In this document: positions 51,255-62,342 of the stretch, in pieces
Numbering within the stretch: position 1 is the stretch's first letter
How the letters are laid out: every line of letters starts with the position of its first letter
From: Ryuthela nishihirai
Taxonomy: Eukaryota; Arthropoda; Arachnida; Araneae; Heptathelidae
Reading direction: 5' to 3'
NCBI GenBank assembly: GCA_038380435.1
Contig: JAWZYU010000013.1
Coordinates: 9,127,901 to 9,191,900 of the forward strand
DNA: 64,000 nucleotides
The notes under the pieces: generated by a model
Databases searched by the model: none
Told to the model about the DNA's origin: nothing
Seen by the model: only the letters and a program-made list of their open reading frames with translations
Program-made: the position numbers and the translations under genes

Positions 51255-52528
51255 GGCAATATGCTCTTTCCTGTTTTTCCACCCCAAAGGAACAGTGATC
51301 TTATGATCAACGTCACTATCCCTTCTCTAGGTCAAAAGAGCGACTCAGATCCAATGGCCATCAGGCCTCTCGCCACCTCCTATGTCACTGTACAATATGA
51401 GAGGTGTACTGAGGTCTACACTGATGGATCTGTTGATCGGGAGAGACTATTCTGCCTTTGCCATCCCAGATACTGATATCACCAGAGGTTTCAGTCTTCT
51501 GCATCTCACTTTCTCCACCTGTGCTGAGCTCCATGTTATCTTTGAAGCTGTAATTTTCATCCACAGACTCAGGAGTGGCAACTTTGTCATCCTTTGTGAT
51601 TCAAAGCCAGCCTTGCAAACTCTTCAGAAGGGAGACAGCAAAAGCTGCAACCCCTTCCATATTCTGAAAATCATGGAGATATGCTCCTAACTCACTTCTG
51701 CTAGCATCACGATCCACTTTCAGTGGATTCCCTACCATGTAGGAATACCTGGCATTGAGCTTGCAGATAGGACATCGAAAAAGGTGCACGAGAGTCAGAG
51801 GTACATTACTAATTTCCCTCTCTCTCTCAGCAACTGCAAGTTTTTTATTTCACAGCTGATGAGCCAGTATCGTCTCACCCAGTGGCAGAGGGACTCCATT
51901 TGTTCTTCTTTTAGGTGCCTAGTAGATCCTTTTCTCACTGCTACTAATTATAGTAACCTCCGCAGATCTGAGGAGACCTTCCTCCATCATCTCCGAGTTG
52001 GTGTCATCTACAGCAACTCTATGGTCCACACTCTTGGTAAAGCCTACAGTCCTAACTGTGCCACATGCAGCATACCTGAGACTGTATCTTGCATACTGCT
52101 GAACTTGCTCCTACTACAATGCTGAAAGAGAAGCTTTGTTCCAGGAGCTTCATACTATTGGAATCACTGATTATTCCATTACCTCCCTTCTTGGTACCCA
52201 CCAGAACAAGAAGCTGCAGTGAATGCGCATGTGATTACTAACTGATTTCTTTCAGAACAGTGGCCTCTTCTGCAAGGTCTAATGTCTATTTTATTTCTAC
52301 TAGGTTAATGAGATTAGTACAGTAAATAGATTCGTGAGATAGAAGAGAGATAGTATATCTTCTGCCTCTACTATCTCAGCCTCCTGTTGTGACTGGTATA
52401 GGGATCCTCTCATTGGAGTCTAATTTCACCAAGATCTTACAACATATTGAACCTTGATTATTTAAATATTTTAAAATAAAATTATATATTATACAATATA
52501 TAAAAAAATAAAATTACAAGATTAGATG
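51255..52528 (+). mobile_element. RNase H LINE of a second family, 3' part
   Basis: Plus-strand 3' portion of a LINE with RNase H. It differs from the I-like family at 30-33 and 57-62 kb in sequence and in having an A+T-rich tail (52455-52528, AATAAAATTATATATTATAC). It is 5'-truncated and inserted in LINE-A copy 7. Confidence 0.7.
51400..52250 (+). pseudogene. RNase H and C-terminal module of second-family LINE
   Basis: Shifting frames read EVYTDGSVDRE (first catalytic Asp), CAELHVIFEAV (Glu), ILCDSKPALQTL (second Asp), FQWIPYHVGIPGIELADR (WIPxHVGIxGNExAD motif), then LHHLRVGVIYSNSMVHTLG and PNCATCSIPETVSCIL, a C-terminal CxxC-type zinc region. Order and spacing fit the I/R1 groups of LINEs. 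Frameshifts near 51480 and 51690 and a stop at about 52125 show it is inactive. Confidence 0.7.
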
Positions 52529-52689
52529 ATCAGGATTACCTGTCCATTTAGTCTTATGCAAGCTCAGAATATCAACATTTAATGCTGAAATTCCTGTGCA
52601 AGGACACAATCAATAAAAATAACCAGCAAGGTGTAAAAATGACTGGTGTTCAAGACTGTAAATGATGAGAGTTAAAATAAATATGTCTA

Positions 52690-52750
52690 TTGTTAAAACA
52701 TTCCTCCTCCTCCTCCTTCTCAAGGGGCTATGGAGTCCAACAGAATGGCA
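52690..52750 (-). mobile_element. LINE-A 3' tail fragment
   Basis: CCTCCTCCTCCTTCTCAAGG and GGGCTATGGAGTCCAACAG match the 3' end of LINE-A (GAGGAT-type tail, then TAGCCCATGGCTGC region) in minus orientation. It may be the detached 3' end of LINE-A copy 8. Confidence 0.55.
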
Positions 52751-53289
52751 AACTGTACAAACTGGCAGACTGCCAATAACTAGAGCAACCACAGCAACCG
52801 AGCGTAAGTCACGGCAACAACTATGCCAAGTGTACCAGCCACCAAAAAGAGGGATAATTCTCCCATAGTGGAAAATATAACTAAGACTTTAAAATGATAT
52901 GTAAAACTAATTATTACCATTGAATCATTTTAGCATCTTAAACTGCAACACAGGAGACATAACTCTCCTTACAGTGATATTGTGAATTAAATCTTTTTAT
53001 TTAAAATGTTTATGTGAATTTTCCTTTTTAGACTGTGGAATAAATAATTTACATTCTCCATTTTGCAGATTATAACATGTGACTTTTTTCTTTAAAGTAT
53101 TAGGTTTTCTAAATGCTAGCTACATTATTTGATATATGTACAGCTTTCTTAAATACATTATTTTATTGTTTTCGACCAGTCTGTTTCTTCTTTGTTATAA
53201 TAAGTCATTATATTCAAGAACTTCCTTTGAAACACCTCAATACAACTAACTGATTGAAAATGTAAAAACATTTAAATATGAGTAAATGT
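52751..53289. other. Spacer without recognised features
   Basis: A+T-rich DNA between two LINE-A pieces; nothing supported. Confidence 0.4.
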
Positions 53290-55502
53290 CCAATGCCCAA
53301 GATACTGCGTAAGCATCTAGTATCAAAAGCACCAAGCTTCCTGTTAACTTGTTTACAAAGCGTCCAAGTTTCACTACCATAACTATCTCTACGAAGAACC
53401 AAATTATTATAGTCTTATTTTAGTCTTTAGGTGTATATGTTCCACAGATTCTTAAAAGTCCCAGCAGCAATCCCTATTCATCTGTTAATCTCATGCTGCA
53501 CATCACCACGTTATATAGCTTCCGATATAATTAAACTGAAACACCTCAAAAGTGGAACTATTCAGATTAACTGAATCACAGCCTGCTGATCAATTTTCAT
53601 ACTTTAGTTTTCTTTCTGTTTATAACCAAACCTACTCTACTACCAGTCTCATCAACAGCTCGAATGAAAGAATTCATCATCACATCATTTGCCAAAAGGG
53701 CTAAATCATCAGCATAATCTAAATCAGAAATTTTCATATCTCCAGACCATTTAGGGCCAAAATCTTTCCCTTGAAGTGAATTTCGCATAACATAATCTTT
53801 AACCACACTAAAGTGAAAAGAAGACAAAATGCACCCTTGTCAAATACCAAATGCAATGCTAAACCAATTGCTAAAAGACTTATCAATTCTCACACATGAC
53901 TCAGTGTTATTATAGACACCCATCATTATGTTAACTAACTTGTCTGGTGTGCCACACGACCTCATAATCAACCACAAATTATGGTGATCAAGAGAATCAA
54001 AAGCCTTTTTGAAATCAACAAAGCTAGTAACCAAAGGTTTCTGAAGCACTAAACATTTCTCAAGACTTTGCCTGCATGAAAATATTTTTTCTACATGTCC
54101 CCTACCACTTCTGAATACACATTGCTCACATGCAATTGCCTGCCAACCTGAGTCTTAATTCTATTAAGCACCATCTGCAAAGAACTTTACCAGGAATAGA
54201 AAGTAGGCTGATACCCCTATAGTTATCACAAGAACTGCGATCACCATTTTTGAAAATAGGGATGATAACAGCTATGGTAAAATCCTTAGGAACCATGTCT
54301 TTATCATAAAAGATATTCAGAATTTCAGTCATCCATGTAGTAGCCAAAACATTTCCAGCTCTAACCATTTCCGTAGTAATTTCATCTACTCCTGGAGATT
54401 TATATAGTTTAATTTAGAAATAGCCAAAATAACTTCAGACTGTGTTATAGGGCCAACAAAGCCAGTAGTGCATCTATCATCATTACAAACAATGGGAGTA
54501 GAACTAACCACATTGTTTAGAACATCACTGAAATGCTCAGCTCACCTAGCCATGACAGAATCCTCACCGTCTATAATCTTACCTTGTTTATCCTTCAATC
54601 CCTGTGTACCTGTCCGTTTTCTATGAAACTAAACATTAACTATCTGGCACAGCTCTCTGCTGTTGTGCTGTCTAACTGTTTCCTTGGCTTTGTCAACCAA
54701 ACCATGATGCCAAAGATTCTTATCAGCAGCTAATTGATTATTTACACATTTATTAAGCTTTCTGTAATGCTTCCTATAAGGACTAGTAGGTTATTGATTA
54801 AGTACATTCTTGCAGTTCTTTCTTTCTGAAATAAGCTCAAATGCCTTATCACTCAAATAATTTTGGCTCCTCCTTTTTTCCTAAAACAGTATTGTTAGTT
54901 TCAATAAAAGCATGTTGATGGTCCCATTCTTCTTCAACTTCAGTAGCAAGCAAACCATGACTGTCATAATGACTAACCTATCATTTTAAACTTTAGCTAT
55001 AACTGGGTCTTTCAGAGCTTCAGAATTAAAGGTAAATTTTTTAACCTTAGCACAACACTTCTCAAGTTTAAGTTGCAAGACACTTTTAAGAAGGTAATGG
55101 TCTGATCCATTTCAGATCCCCGATATGACCTGGTATTCCTAACAGAACTAGCCCATTTGCTGTTAATTAATACATAATCAATCATATTCTTATGCAGCCA
55201 ACTGGTGAAACCCATGTGTACTTATCTATGTCATGGAATTTGTAATATGTGTTAAGTTATTCTCAAACCATAAAGTTTACTTCTCTGTAGGAGACATTGC
55301 CCATTGCAGCTATCAATACCAAAGGAGCCTATCACCCCTCCGCAAAGGTCAGAGTCATTACCAGCATGGCATTGAAGTCACCAAGAACAAGACGTAATAT
55401 ATCTTTTTTGACAAAATTCAAAATATCCTGAAGTTGTCTGTAAAACCTATCCCTTTCTTCCTCATCGGCATACTCAGTGCGGGCATAACAGCAGATAACA
55501 TT

Positions 55503-55985
55503 CTAGTTTTTAATGCTTGTCTGAAATTTTGCTGTAAGAAACCTTTCATTAATGTACTCATATCCTAGAAGAGCATCACTGGCATGTCTGCTGAGAAGCA
55601 GACCCATACCTTGGTGATGCTTATTATCTTCCCTCCCTGAAAAGAGAAATTTAAGGTTATTTTTAAGAATCTCATCTTTATCTGTCCATCTGGTCTCTTG
55701 CAATCCAAGAATATCTAAATTATAACAGTGAAATTTTTGTGTGAGAACATCAAGAGAAAAAGCTCTGTGCGGAGTCCTCACATTCCAACTACCTATGGAG
55801 AGGAAAATGGTTAGTGGGATGTTTAAAGAAACTATGTTTATTGAGAGAGGGAATGCCGACAATAACAAACAGCTCCCTAATCGCAGGCATGGGGCAAAGA
55901 CCCATTCCCCCACCATTAAAGGTTGAAGCCATCTACACTGGAAGACTTCCTCCAATGTAGAATTTGACAATGCCAGTAGAAGCAA
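55503..55985 (-). pseudogene. LINE-A endonuclease N-terminus, open (copy 8)
   Basis: 160 open codons showing how the endonuclease begins: a leader ending in SLNIPLTIFLSIGSWNVRT, the beta-strand entry of APE-like nucleases with its Asn, then ILGLQETRWTDKD and GMGLLLSRHASDALLGY. It stops at FQTSIKN. It supplies the SWNVRT motif lost in copy 1. Confidence 0.75.
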
Positions 55986-56365
55986 AGAGTTCAGGTGCCT
56001 GCAATGATCTCTGCTCAGGATTATTCACCAGCTGATAAAACATATCCTGTGAATTTATTCACTTGGAGCTGTCAACCCACAAACAGAAAACACAGTGAAA
56101 GATTCTCCCTCCACAGGTGCCCACCAGTGCAGGAAATTCAGAATCCCTGATCAAGCTTAGAGCCTCAATCCAGTCCAGTCCGGTAAGTTTATATGGTCAG
56201 CACAAGGACCCTGTGTAGTTGACCACACTTCAGCAGGGTAGAAAAAAAGAAAAGCAGCAATAGTTCTGCAGATCAGTAGGCTACACTGATCTGGTAGCCA
56301 TCCCCTTCTGTTCCTTTCCACAAGAGAGAATCTCTTTTGAAAAGTACTAACAGCCTGCACCACAA

Positions 56366-57098
56366 TGTGATGATCCATTCACTTTTACCTTTCCTTAACC
56401 AGTTTTACTTTATTTACTAATATTTATCCTTTTGGGGATTTATTTCAGTTGGACTAATCACAATTCTTTCTTTCAAGCCATAGAAGGAGTTGCAAATGCA
56501 CAACTCCGACTTCTGATTGTCAGCCACTAATGCATACGCTTAGGCCAAGCCCCCTCTTGCATCATAGCGAGAGCACTATTATCAGATTATGCAAATGTTT
56601 TTCATGCCGTGCAACACACATCAGATTGTATGCCGCATGTATTTAAGTGACGTGAAGTCACAGCGTTGAATTAGAGTAAAGAATGTTGTGATGGAGTTAG
56701 TAGGATGGTGGTAATGGAAAATGTTAGTAGTCAGTTTTCGTGAATCATATTTAGAGATGGAGTTGTTTTAGTTACTCCAACTTTTGTATTTATCAGCTGA
56801 ATTGGTGAGGTCTTTGAATTTTTTGGAAATAAACTTTGTTAATTGAACATTTGACTTTTGCTATTTTTCTCTCAAGCTACATTAATTGATTTTGGATTAG
56901 ATTTAAACTTTAACAATCTGACAATCTTTTTTGAATTCTCGCTCGATAAATAAGGCTATATAATAACAAACCCTATTTCAATTTTATTTGGCAAGTTAAT
57001 ATTGCCTGGTGCCTGATAAGCTATCCAGAGTTTGAATCCATTTTGGATCAGACAAAAGGTCCAACTTGAGAAAGTTAATAATATTTGGAGCATTACAA
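56366..57098 (+). mobile_element. Solo LTR copy 3
   Basis: 733-bp plus-strand copy beginning TGTGATGATCC and ending GGAGCATTACA. It includes TTTAAGTGACGTGAAGTC (TATA-like TATTTAA just before) and GGAAATAAACTTTG (AATAAA). It is inserted in the leader of LINE-A copy 8; the right flank ATGA restores the LINE-A order, and the left flank ACAA is its diverged duplicate. No internal retroelement sequence is present, so it arose by LTR-LTR recombination. Confidence 0.82.
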
Positions 57099-57254
57099 TG
57101 AGAAGGCAGGGTTGAACATTAGGTTATATGCATCATCATCACAGGTGACTGGTGCTTGGTCGCTAAAACAGTTAACATAAATGGGTGGAAAAGTAGAATA
57201 CTTTTCACAGAGGGCATTAACTACTGTAGGAGTAAGCTGATTAGTAGTGGAATA

Positions 57255-57605
57255 TATATTTTGATTGACAGCAAAAAGTGCAACACTCCTAGTCTTGAGG
57301 GAAAGACTGAGATAGAGTGTTGCCAACACAGATATGAAAGGAAAGAAAAGATAAAAAGTTGGAAATTAATATTGTCATGTGACCACTCAAGCTGAAGACA
57401 TGGAGATCACAAAGAATGCTGAATCTCCAAACCATGTCATATGCTTTTTCAATGTCGAAGAAAATTGATACCAGATGCTCTCTGCATAAAAAGGAATTCC
57501 CAAATTGTCGATTCAATGCAGATCAGGTGGTCTAAGGAAGACTGCTATATGAGAAAGTCGCAATAGATGCTGGAAAGAAAATTGTGATATTCTAAATACC
57601 AAATG
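57255..57605 (-). pseudogene. I-like LINE RT fragment (copy 3)
   Basis: Minus-strand RT fragment with LVSIFFDIEKAYDMVWRF (motif A region) and neighbouring sequence paralleling 59540-59900 of the larger copy. It is cut at both ends and abuts the 3' tail of the next I-like copy at 57606. Confidence 0.65.
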
Positions 57606-57892
57606 AGTCTGGCTTGGTATGTTTTGGTTGTTTGGGGTTTTATGATGTGTCGGTTGGTTGTTTGGTTGTTTGGGGTTTTTTGGCACAAGAGCAACTAAGG
57701 TTATATTGCTCCAAACAAAAAGAAAAAGAGATAAAAGTCAGGTAACCCACAACCAAAGTTAAAATTAACAGTAACAAAATGGCACAAAAAAGATCAGTAT
57801 AAAAAAGATCAAGTGTATAAGTCAATAAAATAGGTGTATAGAAACAATGGAAAATCACAAACAAGTGTAAAATCAAGGAAACATAGTAAAAA

Positions 57893-58814
57893 TCATAAGC
57901 ATGCAAAATAACCAGTAAAACGTAAAAATTCGGAAACAGGACTTAAAAGCGATTCATCAGATAAAAGATGTCCGAGTGTAAGGGGCCCGAAAATAAAATC
58001 GTGAAAGGTCAAAAATAAACATCTGTCAAGGTTAAAAGCTGGACATGAGATTAAAACATGCTTAATGGTTAAAATGGTGTCACAAAACTCGCACTTAGGT
58101 TTGTCAACTGCCTGAAGAAAAGAGTGTGTAATAAACAAATGACCTAAGTGGAGCCGAGCGAGTACAACTTCCTCCTTGCGATTCCTGTGAAAACAAAACT
58201 GCCACAGTTTGATAATGGGCTTGATCTCCAAAAGCTTGTTACCAACCTATTGAGACCAAAATCTCTGCCACTGTATTCAGAGCTTGATGGAAAAATGCTG
58301 CCAGAGGTCCAAGTATGGAACTGGCAGTGGAGAATCGAAGATGGGCATGGTCGACCTGACAGCAGCATGTGCCAAGTCATTTGCCAAGTCATGTGTCAAG
58401 ATCAGTGTCCCTGATCCCGACATGCCTGGGCACCCAACAAAAGAGAACGGTGGTGGTGGCTGCCAGATGATGGAGCTGCTGGTGGATCTTGGAGAGAACA
58501 GGGTAAGACCGATGCCCCACTGACATAAAAGCATGTAGCAAGCTAAGCGAGTTGGTGTAGAGGACACACCAACAATGATGCTTAGCTGCTACGTGGTCCA
58601 AGACAAGGCTGATAGCATGCAACTCTACAGTGAAGATGGAACACTGCTGTGGGATCTGGTCTGCAATGATTACATCACAGCAGACCATGGGTAATCCCAC
58701 AGATGTACTGGACTTCGAGCCATCTCTGAAGACAGACAAGAAGTCTGGATGCTCAGCACGATGGCTGGCAAAGAGTTGCCGATACACACAGTCGGGTGTA
58801 AAAGCCTTCCCCAT
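57893..58814 (-). pseudogene. I-like LINE RNase H and C-terminal zinc region (copy 4)
   Basis: FRDGSKSSTSVGLPM (Asp), TVELHAISLVLDH (Glu), VLYTNSLSLLHAF (second Asp replaced by Asn), VLFCWVPRHVGIRDTDLD (HVGIxGN motif damaged), then RKEEVVLARLHLGHLFITHS and KCEFCDTILTIKHVLISCP, a CxxC-HxxxxC zinc motif found at the end of I-group ORF2 proteins. Loss of catalytic Asp and frameshifts make it inactive. Confidence 0.75.
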
Positions 58815-59244
58815 CCTAACAGGGAAAAATCACAGGAAGGGGAAACAGCGAGCCAAGGTGGAAGTGGCTCGGCTGTTGACTGTGCTATGCTATCGAGACT
58901 GGTGTTGATGTATCGCAGGTAAGCTCAAACAGGCAAACTGAAAGGACAAATGGCAGTCGGCTGATTCTGGTATGACATTTCCCACCGGGGACTGAAAACG
59001 CAGTCCGAAGTGGGATGGCCTGGCATGGATCACAATTTTGTTGCATACTATAGAGACAACTGCTGATGGCAAATAGATAATGATGGTTCATCGGTCTCTA
59101 CATTGAGACTCTGGACCGATGAAATGAAGAAGGCCCCCATGCAAAGATGGAGGGCTTGATGAGAGAGGACAGGACCTTAAGGATGTTCAATGCCCACAGG
59201 CAATTGGACCTGAGATGTAGGATGTGTGGTAAAAAGGTCAATTT

Positions 59245-60691
59245 TCAGTCAAAGATGAGACTGAGAAACTTGGTCTCTGCCACAACTAGAATAATGTTAT
59301 CCCCAAGCTCAGGGTCCAGATTAAGATTACACTTGTGGCAAAAGTACATGCAAGCGGTCTTCTGTGGGGAGAACCGAAATCCATTAGCTGTTGCCCAAAC
59401 GGCAAGATTGTTCAGGTCAGTTTGCAGTTGTTGTTCAATGACCCTCGTGCTGGACGATGAGCAAAAGATGCTAAAGTCATCAACATAGAAGGCATTGCCT
59501 ACAGTCAGAGGAAGATGCCGTGTAATGGAATTTATCTTGACAGCAAAAAGTGTAACACTGATGACGCAGCCTTGTGGCACCCCGTTCTTGGGAGAAAGGC
59601 CGTGAGAGAGTTTCCGACATGAACTCGAAAATTACAAGATAAAAAATTTGCAATCAAGATCAGCAAGTGACCTTGCAAGCCGAAGCTGTGGAGGTCACGA
59701 AGAATGCCGAATCTCCATACTGTGTCATACGCTTTTTCGATGTCAAAGAAAATTAACACCAGGTGTTCTCTATCTAAAAACGAAAATCTGATTGCTGATT
59801 CGAGGCGGATCAGGTGATCTAAAGTAGACCTGTGCCTGCAAAAACCACACCGGGTGTTGGAAAGAAGGCCATGATGTTCCAAATACTAGGCCAGCCTGGT
59901 ATTTTCCATTCTTTCCAACACCTTGCAGACACAGCTCATCAACGCAATTGGATAATTCGAAGGAATCTTGGGATCTTTGCCTGGCTTGGGGAAGGCCAAG
60001 ATGATGGCCTCCCATCAGGTGTTCGGAAACTGCTCCTCGATGAAAATATGGTTGAAGAGTTGGAGCAGCTGATCCTTACTCGATGGTGAGAGATGTTGGA
60101 GCATTGCATAATGGACACTGTCTAGCCTAGGCAGATGCAGGAGATGAGTGCAGAGCAAGGCAAAGCTCCTCCATAGTGAATGCTGTTGTAAGACTCCAGG
60201 CCATTCGAATAGAAAGAAAGCAGAGAGCATTCGGCCTTGCTCTTCTGGGCCAGAATCTCGGGGGAGTAGGAGGATAAAGAGATGGAGGAGAATGACTCTC
60301 CCAGAAAATTTCAGCAATCCCCATGCAATTGCAGAAAGTCTGCAATTGCATGAGGATCAGCAATTGCCTGTCCATTGTGCTCCAGGATCGATAATGAGTG
60401 GGACTTGTACTTCCCACCCATCTTCCAGACCTTAGAACTGGTCGTGCAGGTGATAGAAGACATATATTTGATCCAAGATTCCTTCTGGCTCTGATGCCAG
60501 ATGAAATGGGCTTTCGCCCTGGCGCACTTGAATGCTTCAAGGTTGGGGTATGTCATATCTCCGAAACACCACCCAAGCCTTGTTCTGATTCTTACGAGCT
60601 GCAGTGCAGTCTGGATTCCACTACGGTTTGAAAACATGGCAAACAGATTGAGGTCTGAGGAATAGTTGAGGCAGCTGCACGGAAGATACAA
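59245..60691 (-). pseudogene. I-like LINE linker and reverse transcriptase (copy 4)
   Basis: From 5' to 3': linker FKCARAKAHFIWHQSQKESW (60691-60311), DSVHYAMLQHL and EQFPNTW (RT entry), HHGLLSNTRCGFCRHRSTLD, LVLIFFDIEKAYDTVWRFGI (motif A), PQGCVISVTLFAVKIN (motif B), AFYVDDFSIF (motif C, YVDD), then KTACMYFCHKC and FLSLIFD. The domain order and RHRST, YDTVW motifs fit I-group RTs. At least three frameshifts split it. Confidence 0.75.
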
Positions 60692-60899
60692 TCTGTCATC
60701 TCCACTACTGCATCATTGATTGGATCCTGGCTCATCAAGCATTCATCAAACTCACAAAGGAATTTGAAGCTACTTCAGTTAGTCTGATCTAACCTCCAGT
60801 GTGATACATGTGAAGGGATGCAAAGGCCCTCCACAGGAGATAGTATACAACAAGGGGCAATGATTGCTTCAATAAGGATTGTCCTTGACATCTCATGTA

Positions 60900-61497
60900 A
60901 AGAGGGGAAGAATCAAGTTGGAACAGATGATCAGATCAAGGGCAGAGAATGCGCAGGTTGAGGAATAAAAGTAGAACTAACACTGTTCAACAGGGAGAGT
61001 GAAGAATCCAGGAGTCATTGTTTGAGGCTCCCACCCTTTCAGTTTGTTTCAGTACTTCCCCAGAGAGGACTGTGTACATTGAAGTCCTTCCCCACAATGA
61101 AGAAGAGGGATAGCAGCTGTAAGAGAAGGTCATTAAGGTTTTCCTGGCATGTGAAGGTGATACTACTGGGTGGTAGACACACTGGGCAGACAGTCAACAA
61201 AATCCCATGAAGTGGGAAAGTAGCCATCTCTACAGTGGTGGTGAGTACAACCTGGAATAGAAAATGAATGGAAAGGTGAATGGCTGCTCATGCGAATGGT
61301 GAAACGCCTGCGAGCTGGTCCATCTCCATTCCAGTCCCAGCAAGCGAGGGAAAAGTGCTGGGTTGTGAGATTAGCAACTGTCTGCAAGTATGCCACCTGC
61401 AGGCATATGTAGATGGGCTCATATGCTCGAAGGAACACCTTAATGTCATCAACATTCCTCTGAAATCCACAAAAATTCCATTATAAGAGTATGGCAA
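60900..61497 (-). pseudogene. I-like LINE endonuclease remnant (copy 4)
   Basis: Pieces of an APE-like endonuclease: a WN-type start at about 61480 (YNGIFVDFRGMLMTL in one frame, LRAYEPIYICLQVAYLQ in another, where family members have ICLQETHL), and FIVGKDFNVHSPLWGSTETN (GDFNxHxxxWGS with a one-base insertion giving GKDFN). The catalytic Glu of QET is lost (QVA). Confidence 0.65.
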
Positions 61498-61499
61498 AC

Positions 61500-62340
61500 T
61501 TAGGTCTTAGAAGAATGGGTGGATGACAATTTTTGATTAATTTTTACCATCAGCAGTGACAATTTGAAAAAACTGGGGCACTCCATATCCACATCCTCAG
61601 TCATCCAAGAGACATGGGTCAGAGATACCCATACAGGATAGGTGATCATTGATTTTTTTTTCCTTGGCCCTGGTGGAGCCACTTTGGTTTGAAAGATTAA
61701 GCTTTCTGAGGATGGGAAAGAGGAAGCCTTCATGTGGTAAAAGTGAGAAAAGAAACTGGAATCCAGTTCAGATGGACACAGACTTCAGTTTCTCCTGCTA
61801 TAAGAGGTACTTTGCAGCAGGTGAGAAAGACTCTGATGGTGGGACTCTGATATCAATCTGAACAACCATGGAAGCCATTGTAACGAGGTCACTGATATAT
61901 TTCTGATATTGAAATCACAGAGTGTTGGGGATGTATGGCCATACCTCACAATGTAGGCAGTCTGATTTGATGACAACATGGAGATGGTGTTTCAAATTTG
62001 TGTCCTGGTTGGCACTGACTTCCCATCGCAATGTACCAAAATCAGTCTGACTGCAATTACTCCCTGTGGCACTAATTCAGAGCAAAACTCTTCCTCAGAA
62101 ACTTTGAGGAGACTCCACTCTGTGGGCACCCCATGAGAATTCAGTGACTGATAAAGCGACACTGAAACAGGCACTTCACCAATTGCCATGACCTTCAAGA
62201 GCAGCTCAGAATGTTGAGTGCAAGCAATCTAACAGGTAAGTCACAGATCAGAGTCAATAATGGATTTTGGAGAATAACAAGACCTTTCAAACCTTTTTAA
62301 ATAAAGAATGGGGGCATATCCACAAGCATTTGATCACCCG
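61500..62340 (-). pseudogene. I-like LINE ORF1 remnant (copy 4)
   Basis: Frames read VSLYQSLNSHGVPTEWSLLK, VSEEEFCSELVPQGVIAVRL and a block parallel to the knuckle-bearing fragment at 33235-33860 (KVSEEEI, IQPYIPNP). ORF1 proteins bind element RNA and form particles. The zinc knuckles are too eroded to name individually. Confidence 0.55.
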
Positions 62341-62342
62341 TT

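Larger units (their letters stand above)
50883..52612 (-). mobile_element. LINE-A copy 7, endonuclease region, split by another LINE
   Basis: Minus-strand LINE-A pieces at 50883-51254 (linker, then a jump into the endonuclease, with the SRHLNDAL block; an internal deletion of about 450 bp removes GDFN and the SDH region) and 52529-52612 (the LQETRW region). The gap between them is filled by a plus-strand RNase H LINE. The two pieces are consecutive in LINE-A, so the second LINE inserted into it. Confidence 0.7.
53290..57125 (-). mobile_element. LINE-A copy 8, nearly full length, split by a solo LTR
   Basis: Minus-strand LINE-A from the RT C-terminal region (SETWTLCKQ at 53390) to the 5' leader, with the leader continuing after the LTR at 57099-57125 (ATGAGAAGGCAGGGTTGAAC). 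The last 300 bp of the 3' end are missing at 53290. Conserved blocks in broken frames: GSWNVRTPH and LQETRWTDKDE (endonuclease start), GDFN region, PIFKNGDRSSCDNYRG, FVDFKKAFDSLD, LDYADDLALLA. The linker here keeps the GATGATAGATGC form without the 2-nt deletion seen in copies 1 and 9. Confidence 0.85.
57606..62342 (-). mobile_element. I-like LINE copy 4, almost complete, decayed
   Basis: Minus-strand element of about 4.7 kb with the full module order. It has ORF1 (about 62200-61500), endonuclease (about 61490-60900), linker, RT (about 60320-59250), RNase H (58814-58300), a CxxC C-terminal region (58231-57893), and a 3' UTR ending in a CCAAACAACC-type repeat (57606-57680, GGTTGTTTGGGGTTTTATG on the plus strand). 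Every domain is interrupted by stops or shifts. It faces LINE-A copy 9 head-to-head at 62342/62343. Confidence 0.8.

Noticed and set aside
58284..58523. Plus-strand ORFs opposite the I-like LINE RNase H
   Set aside because: Antisense shadows of the LINE coding region.
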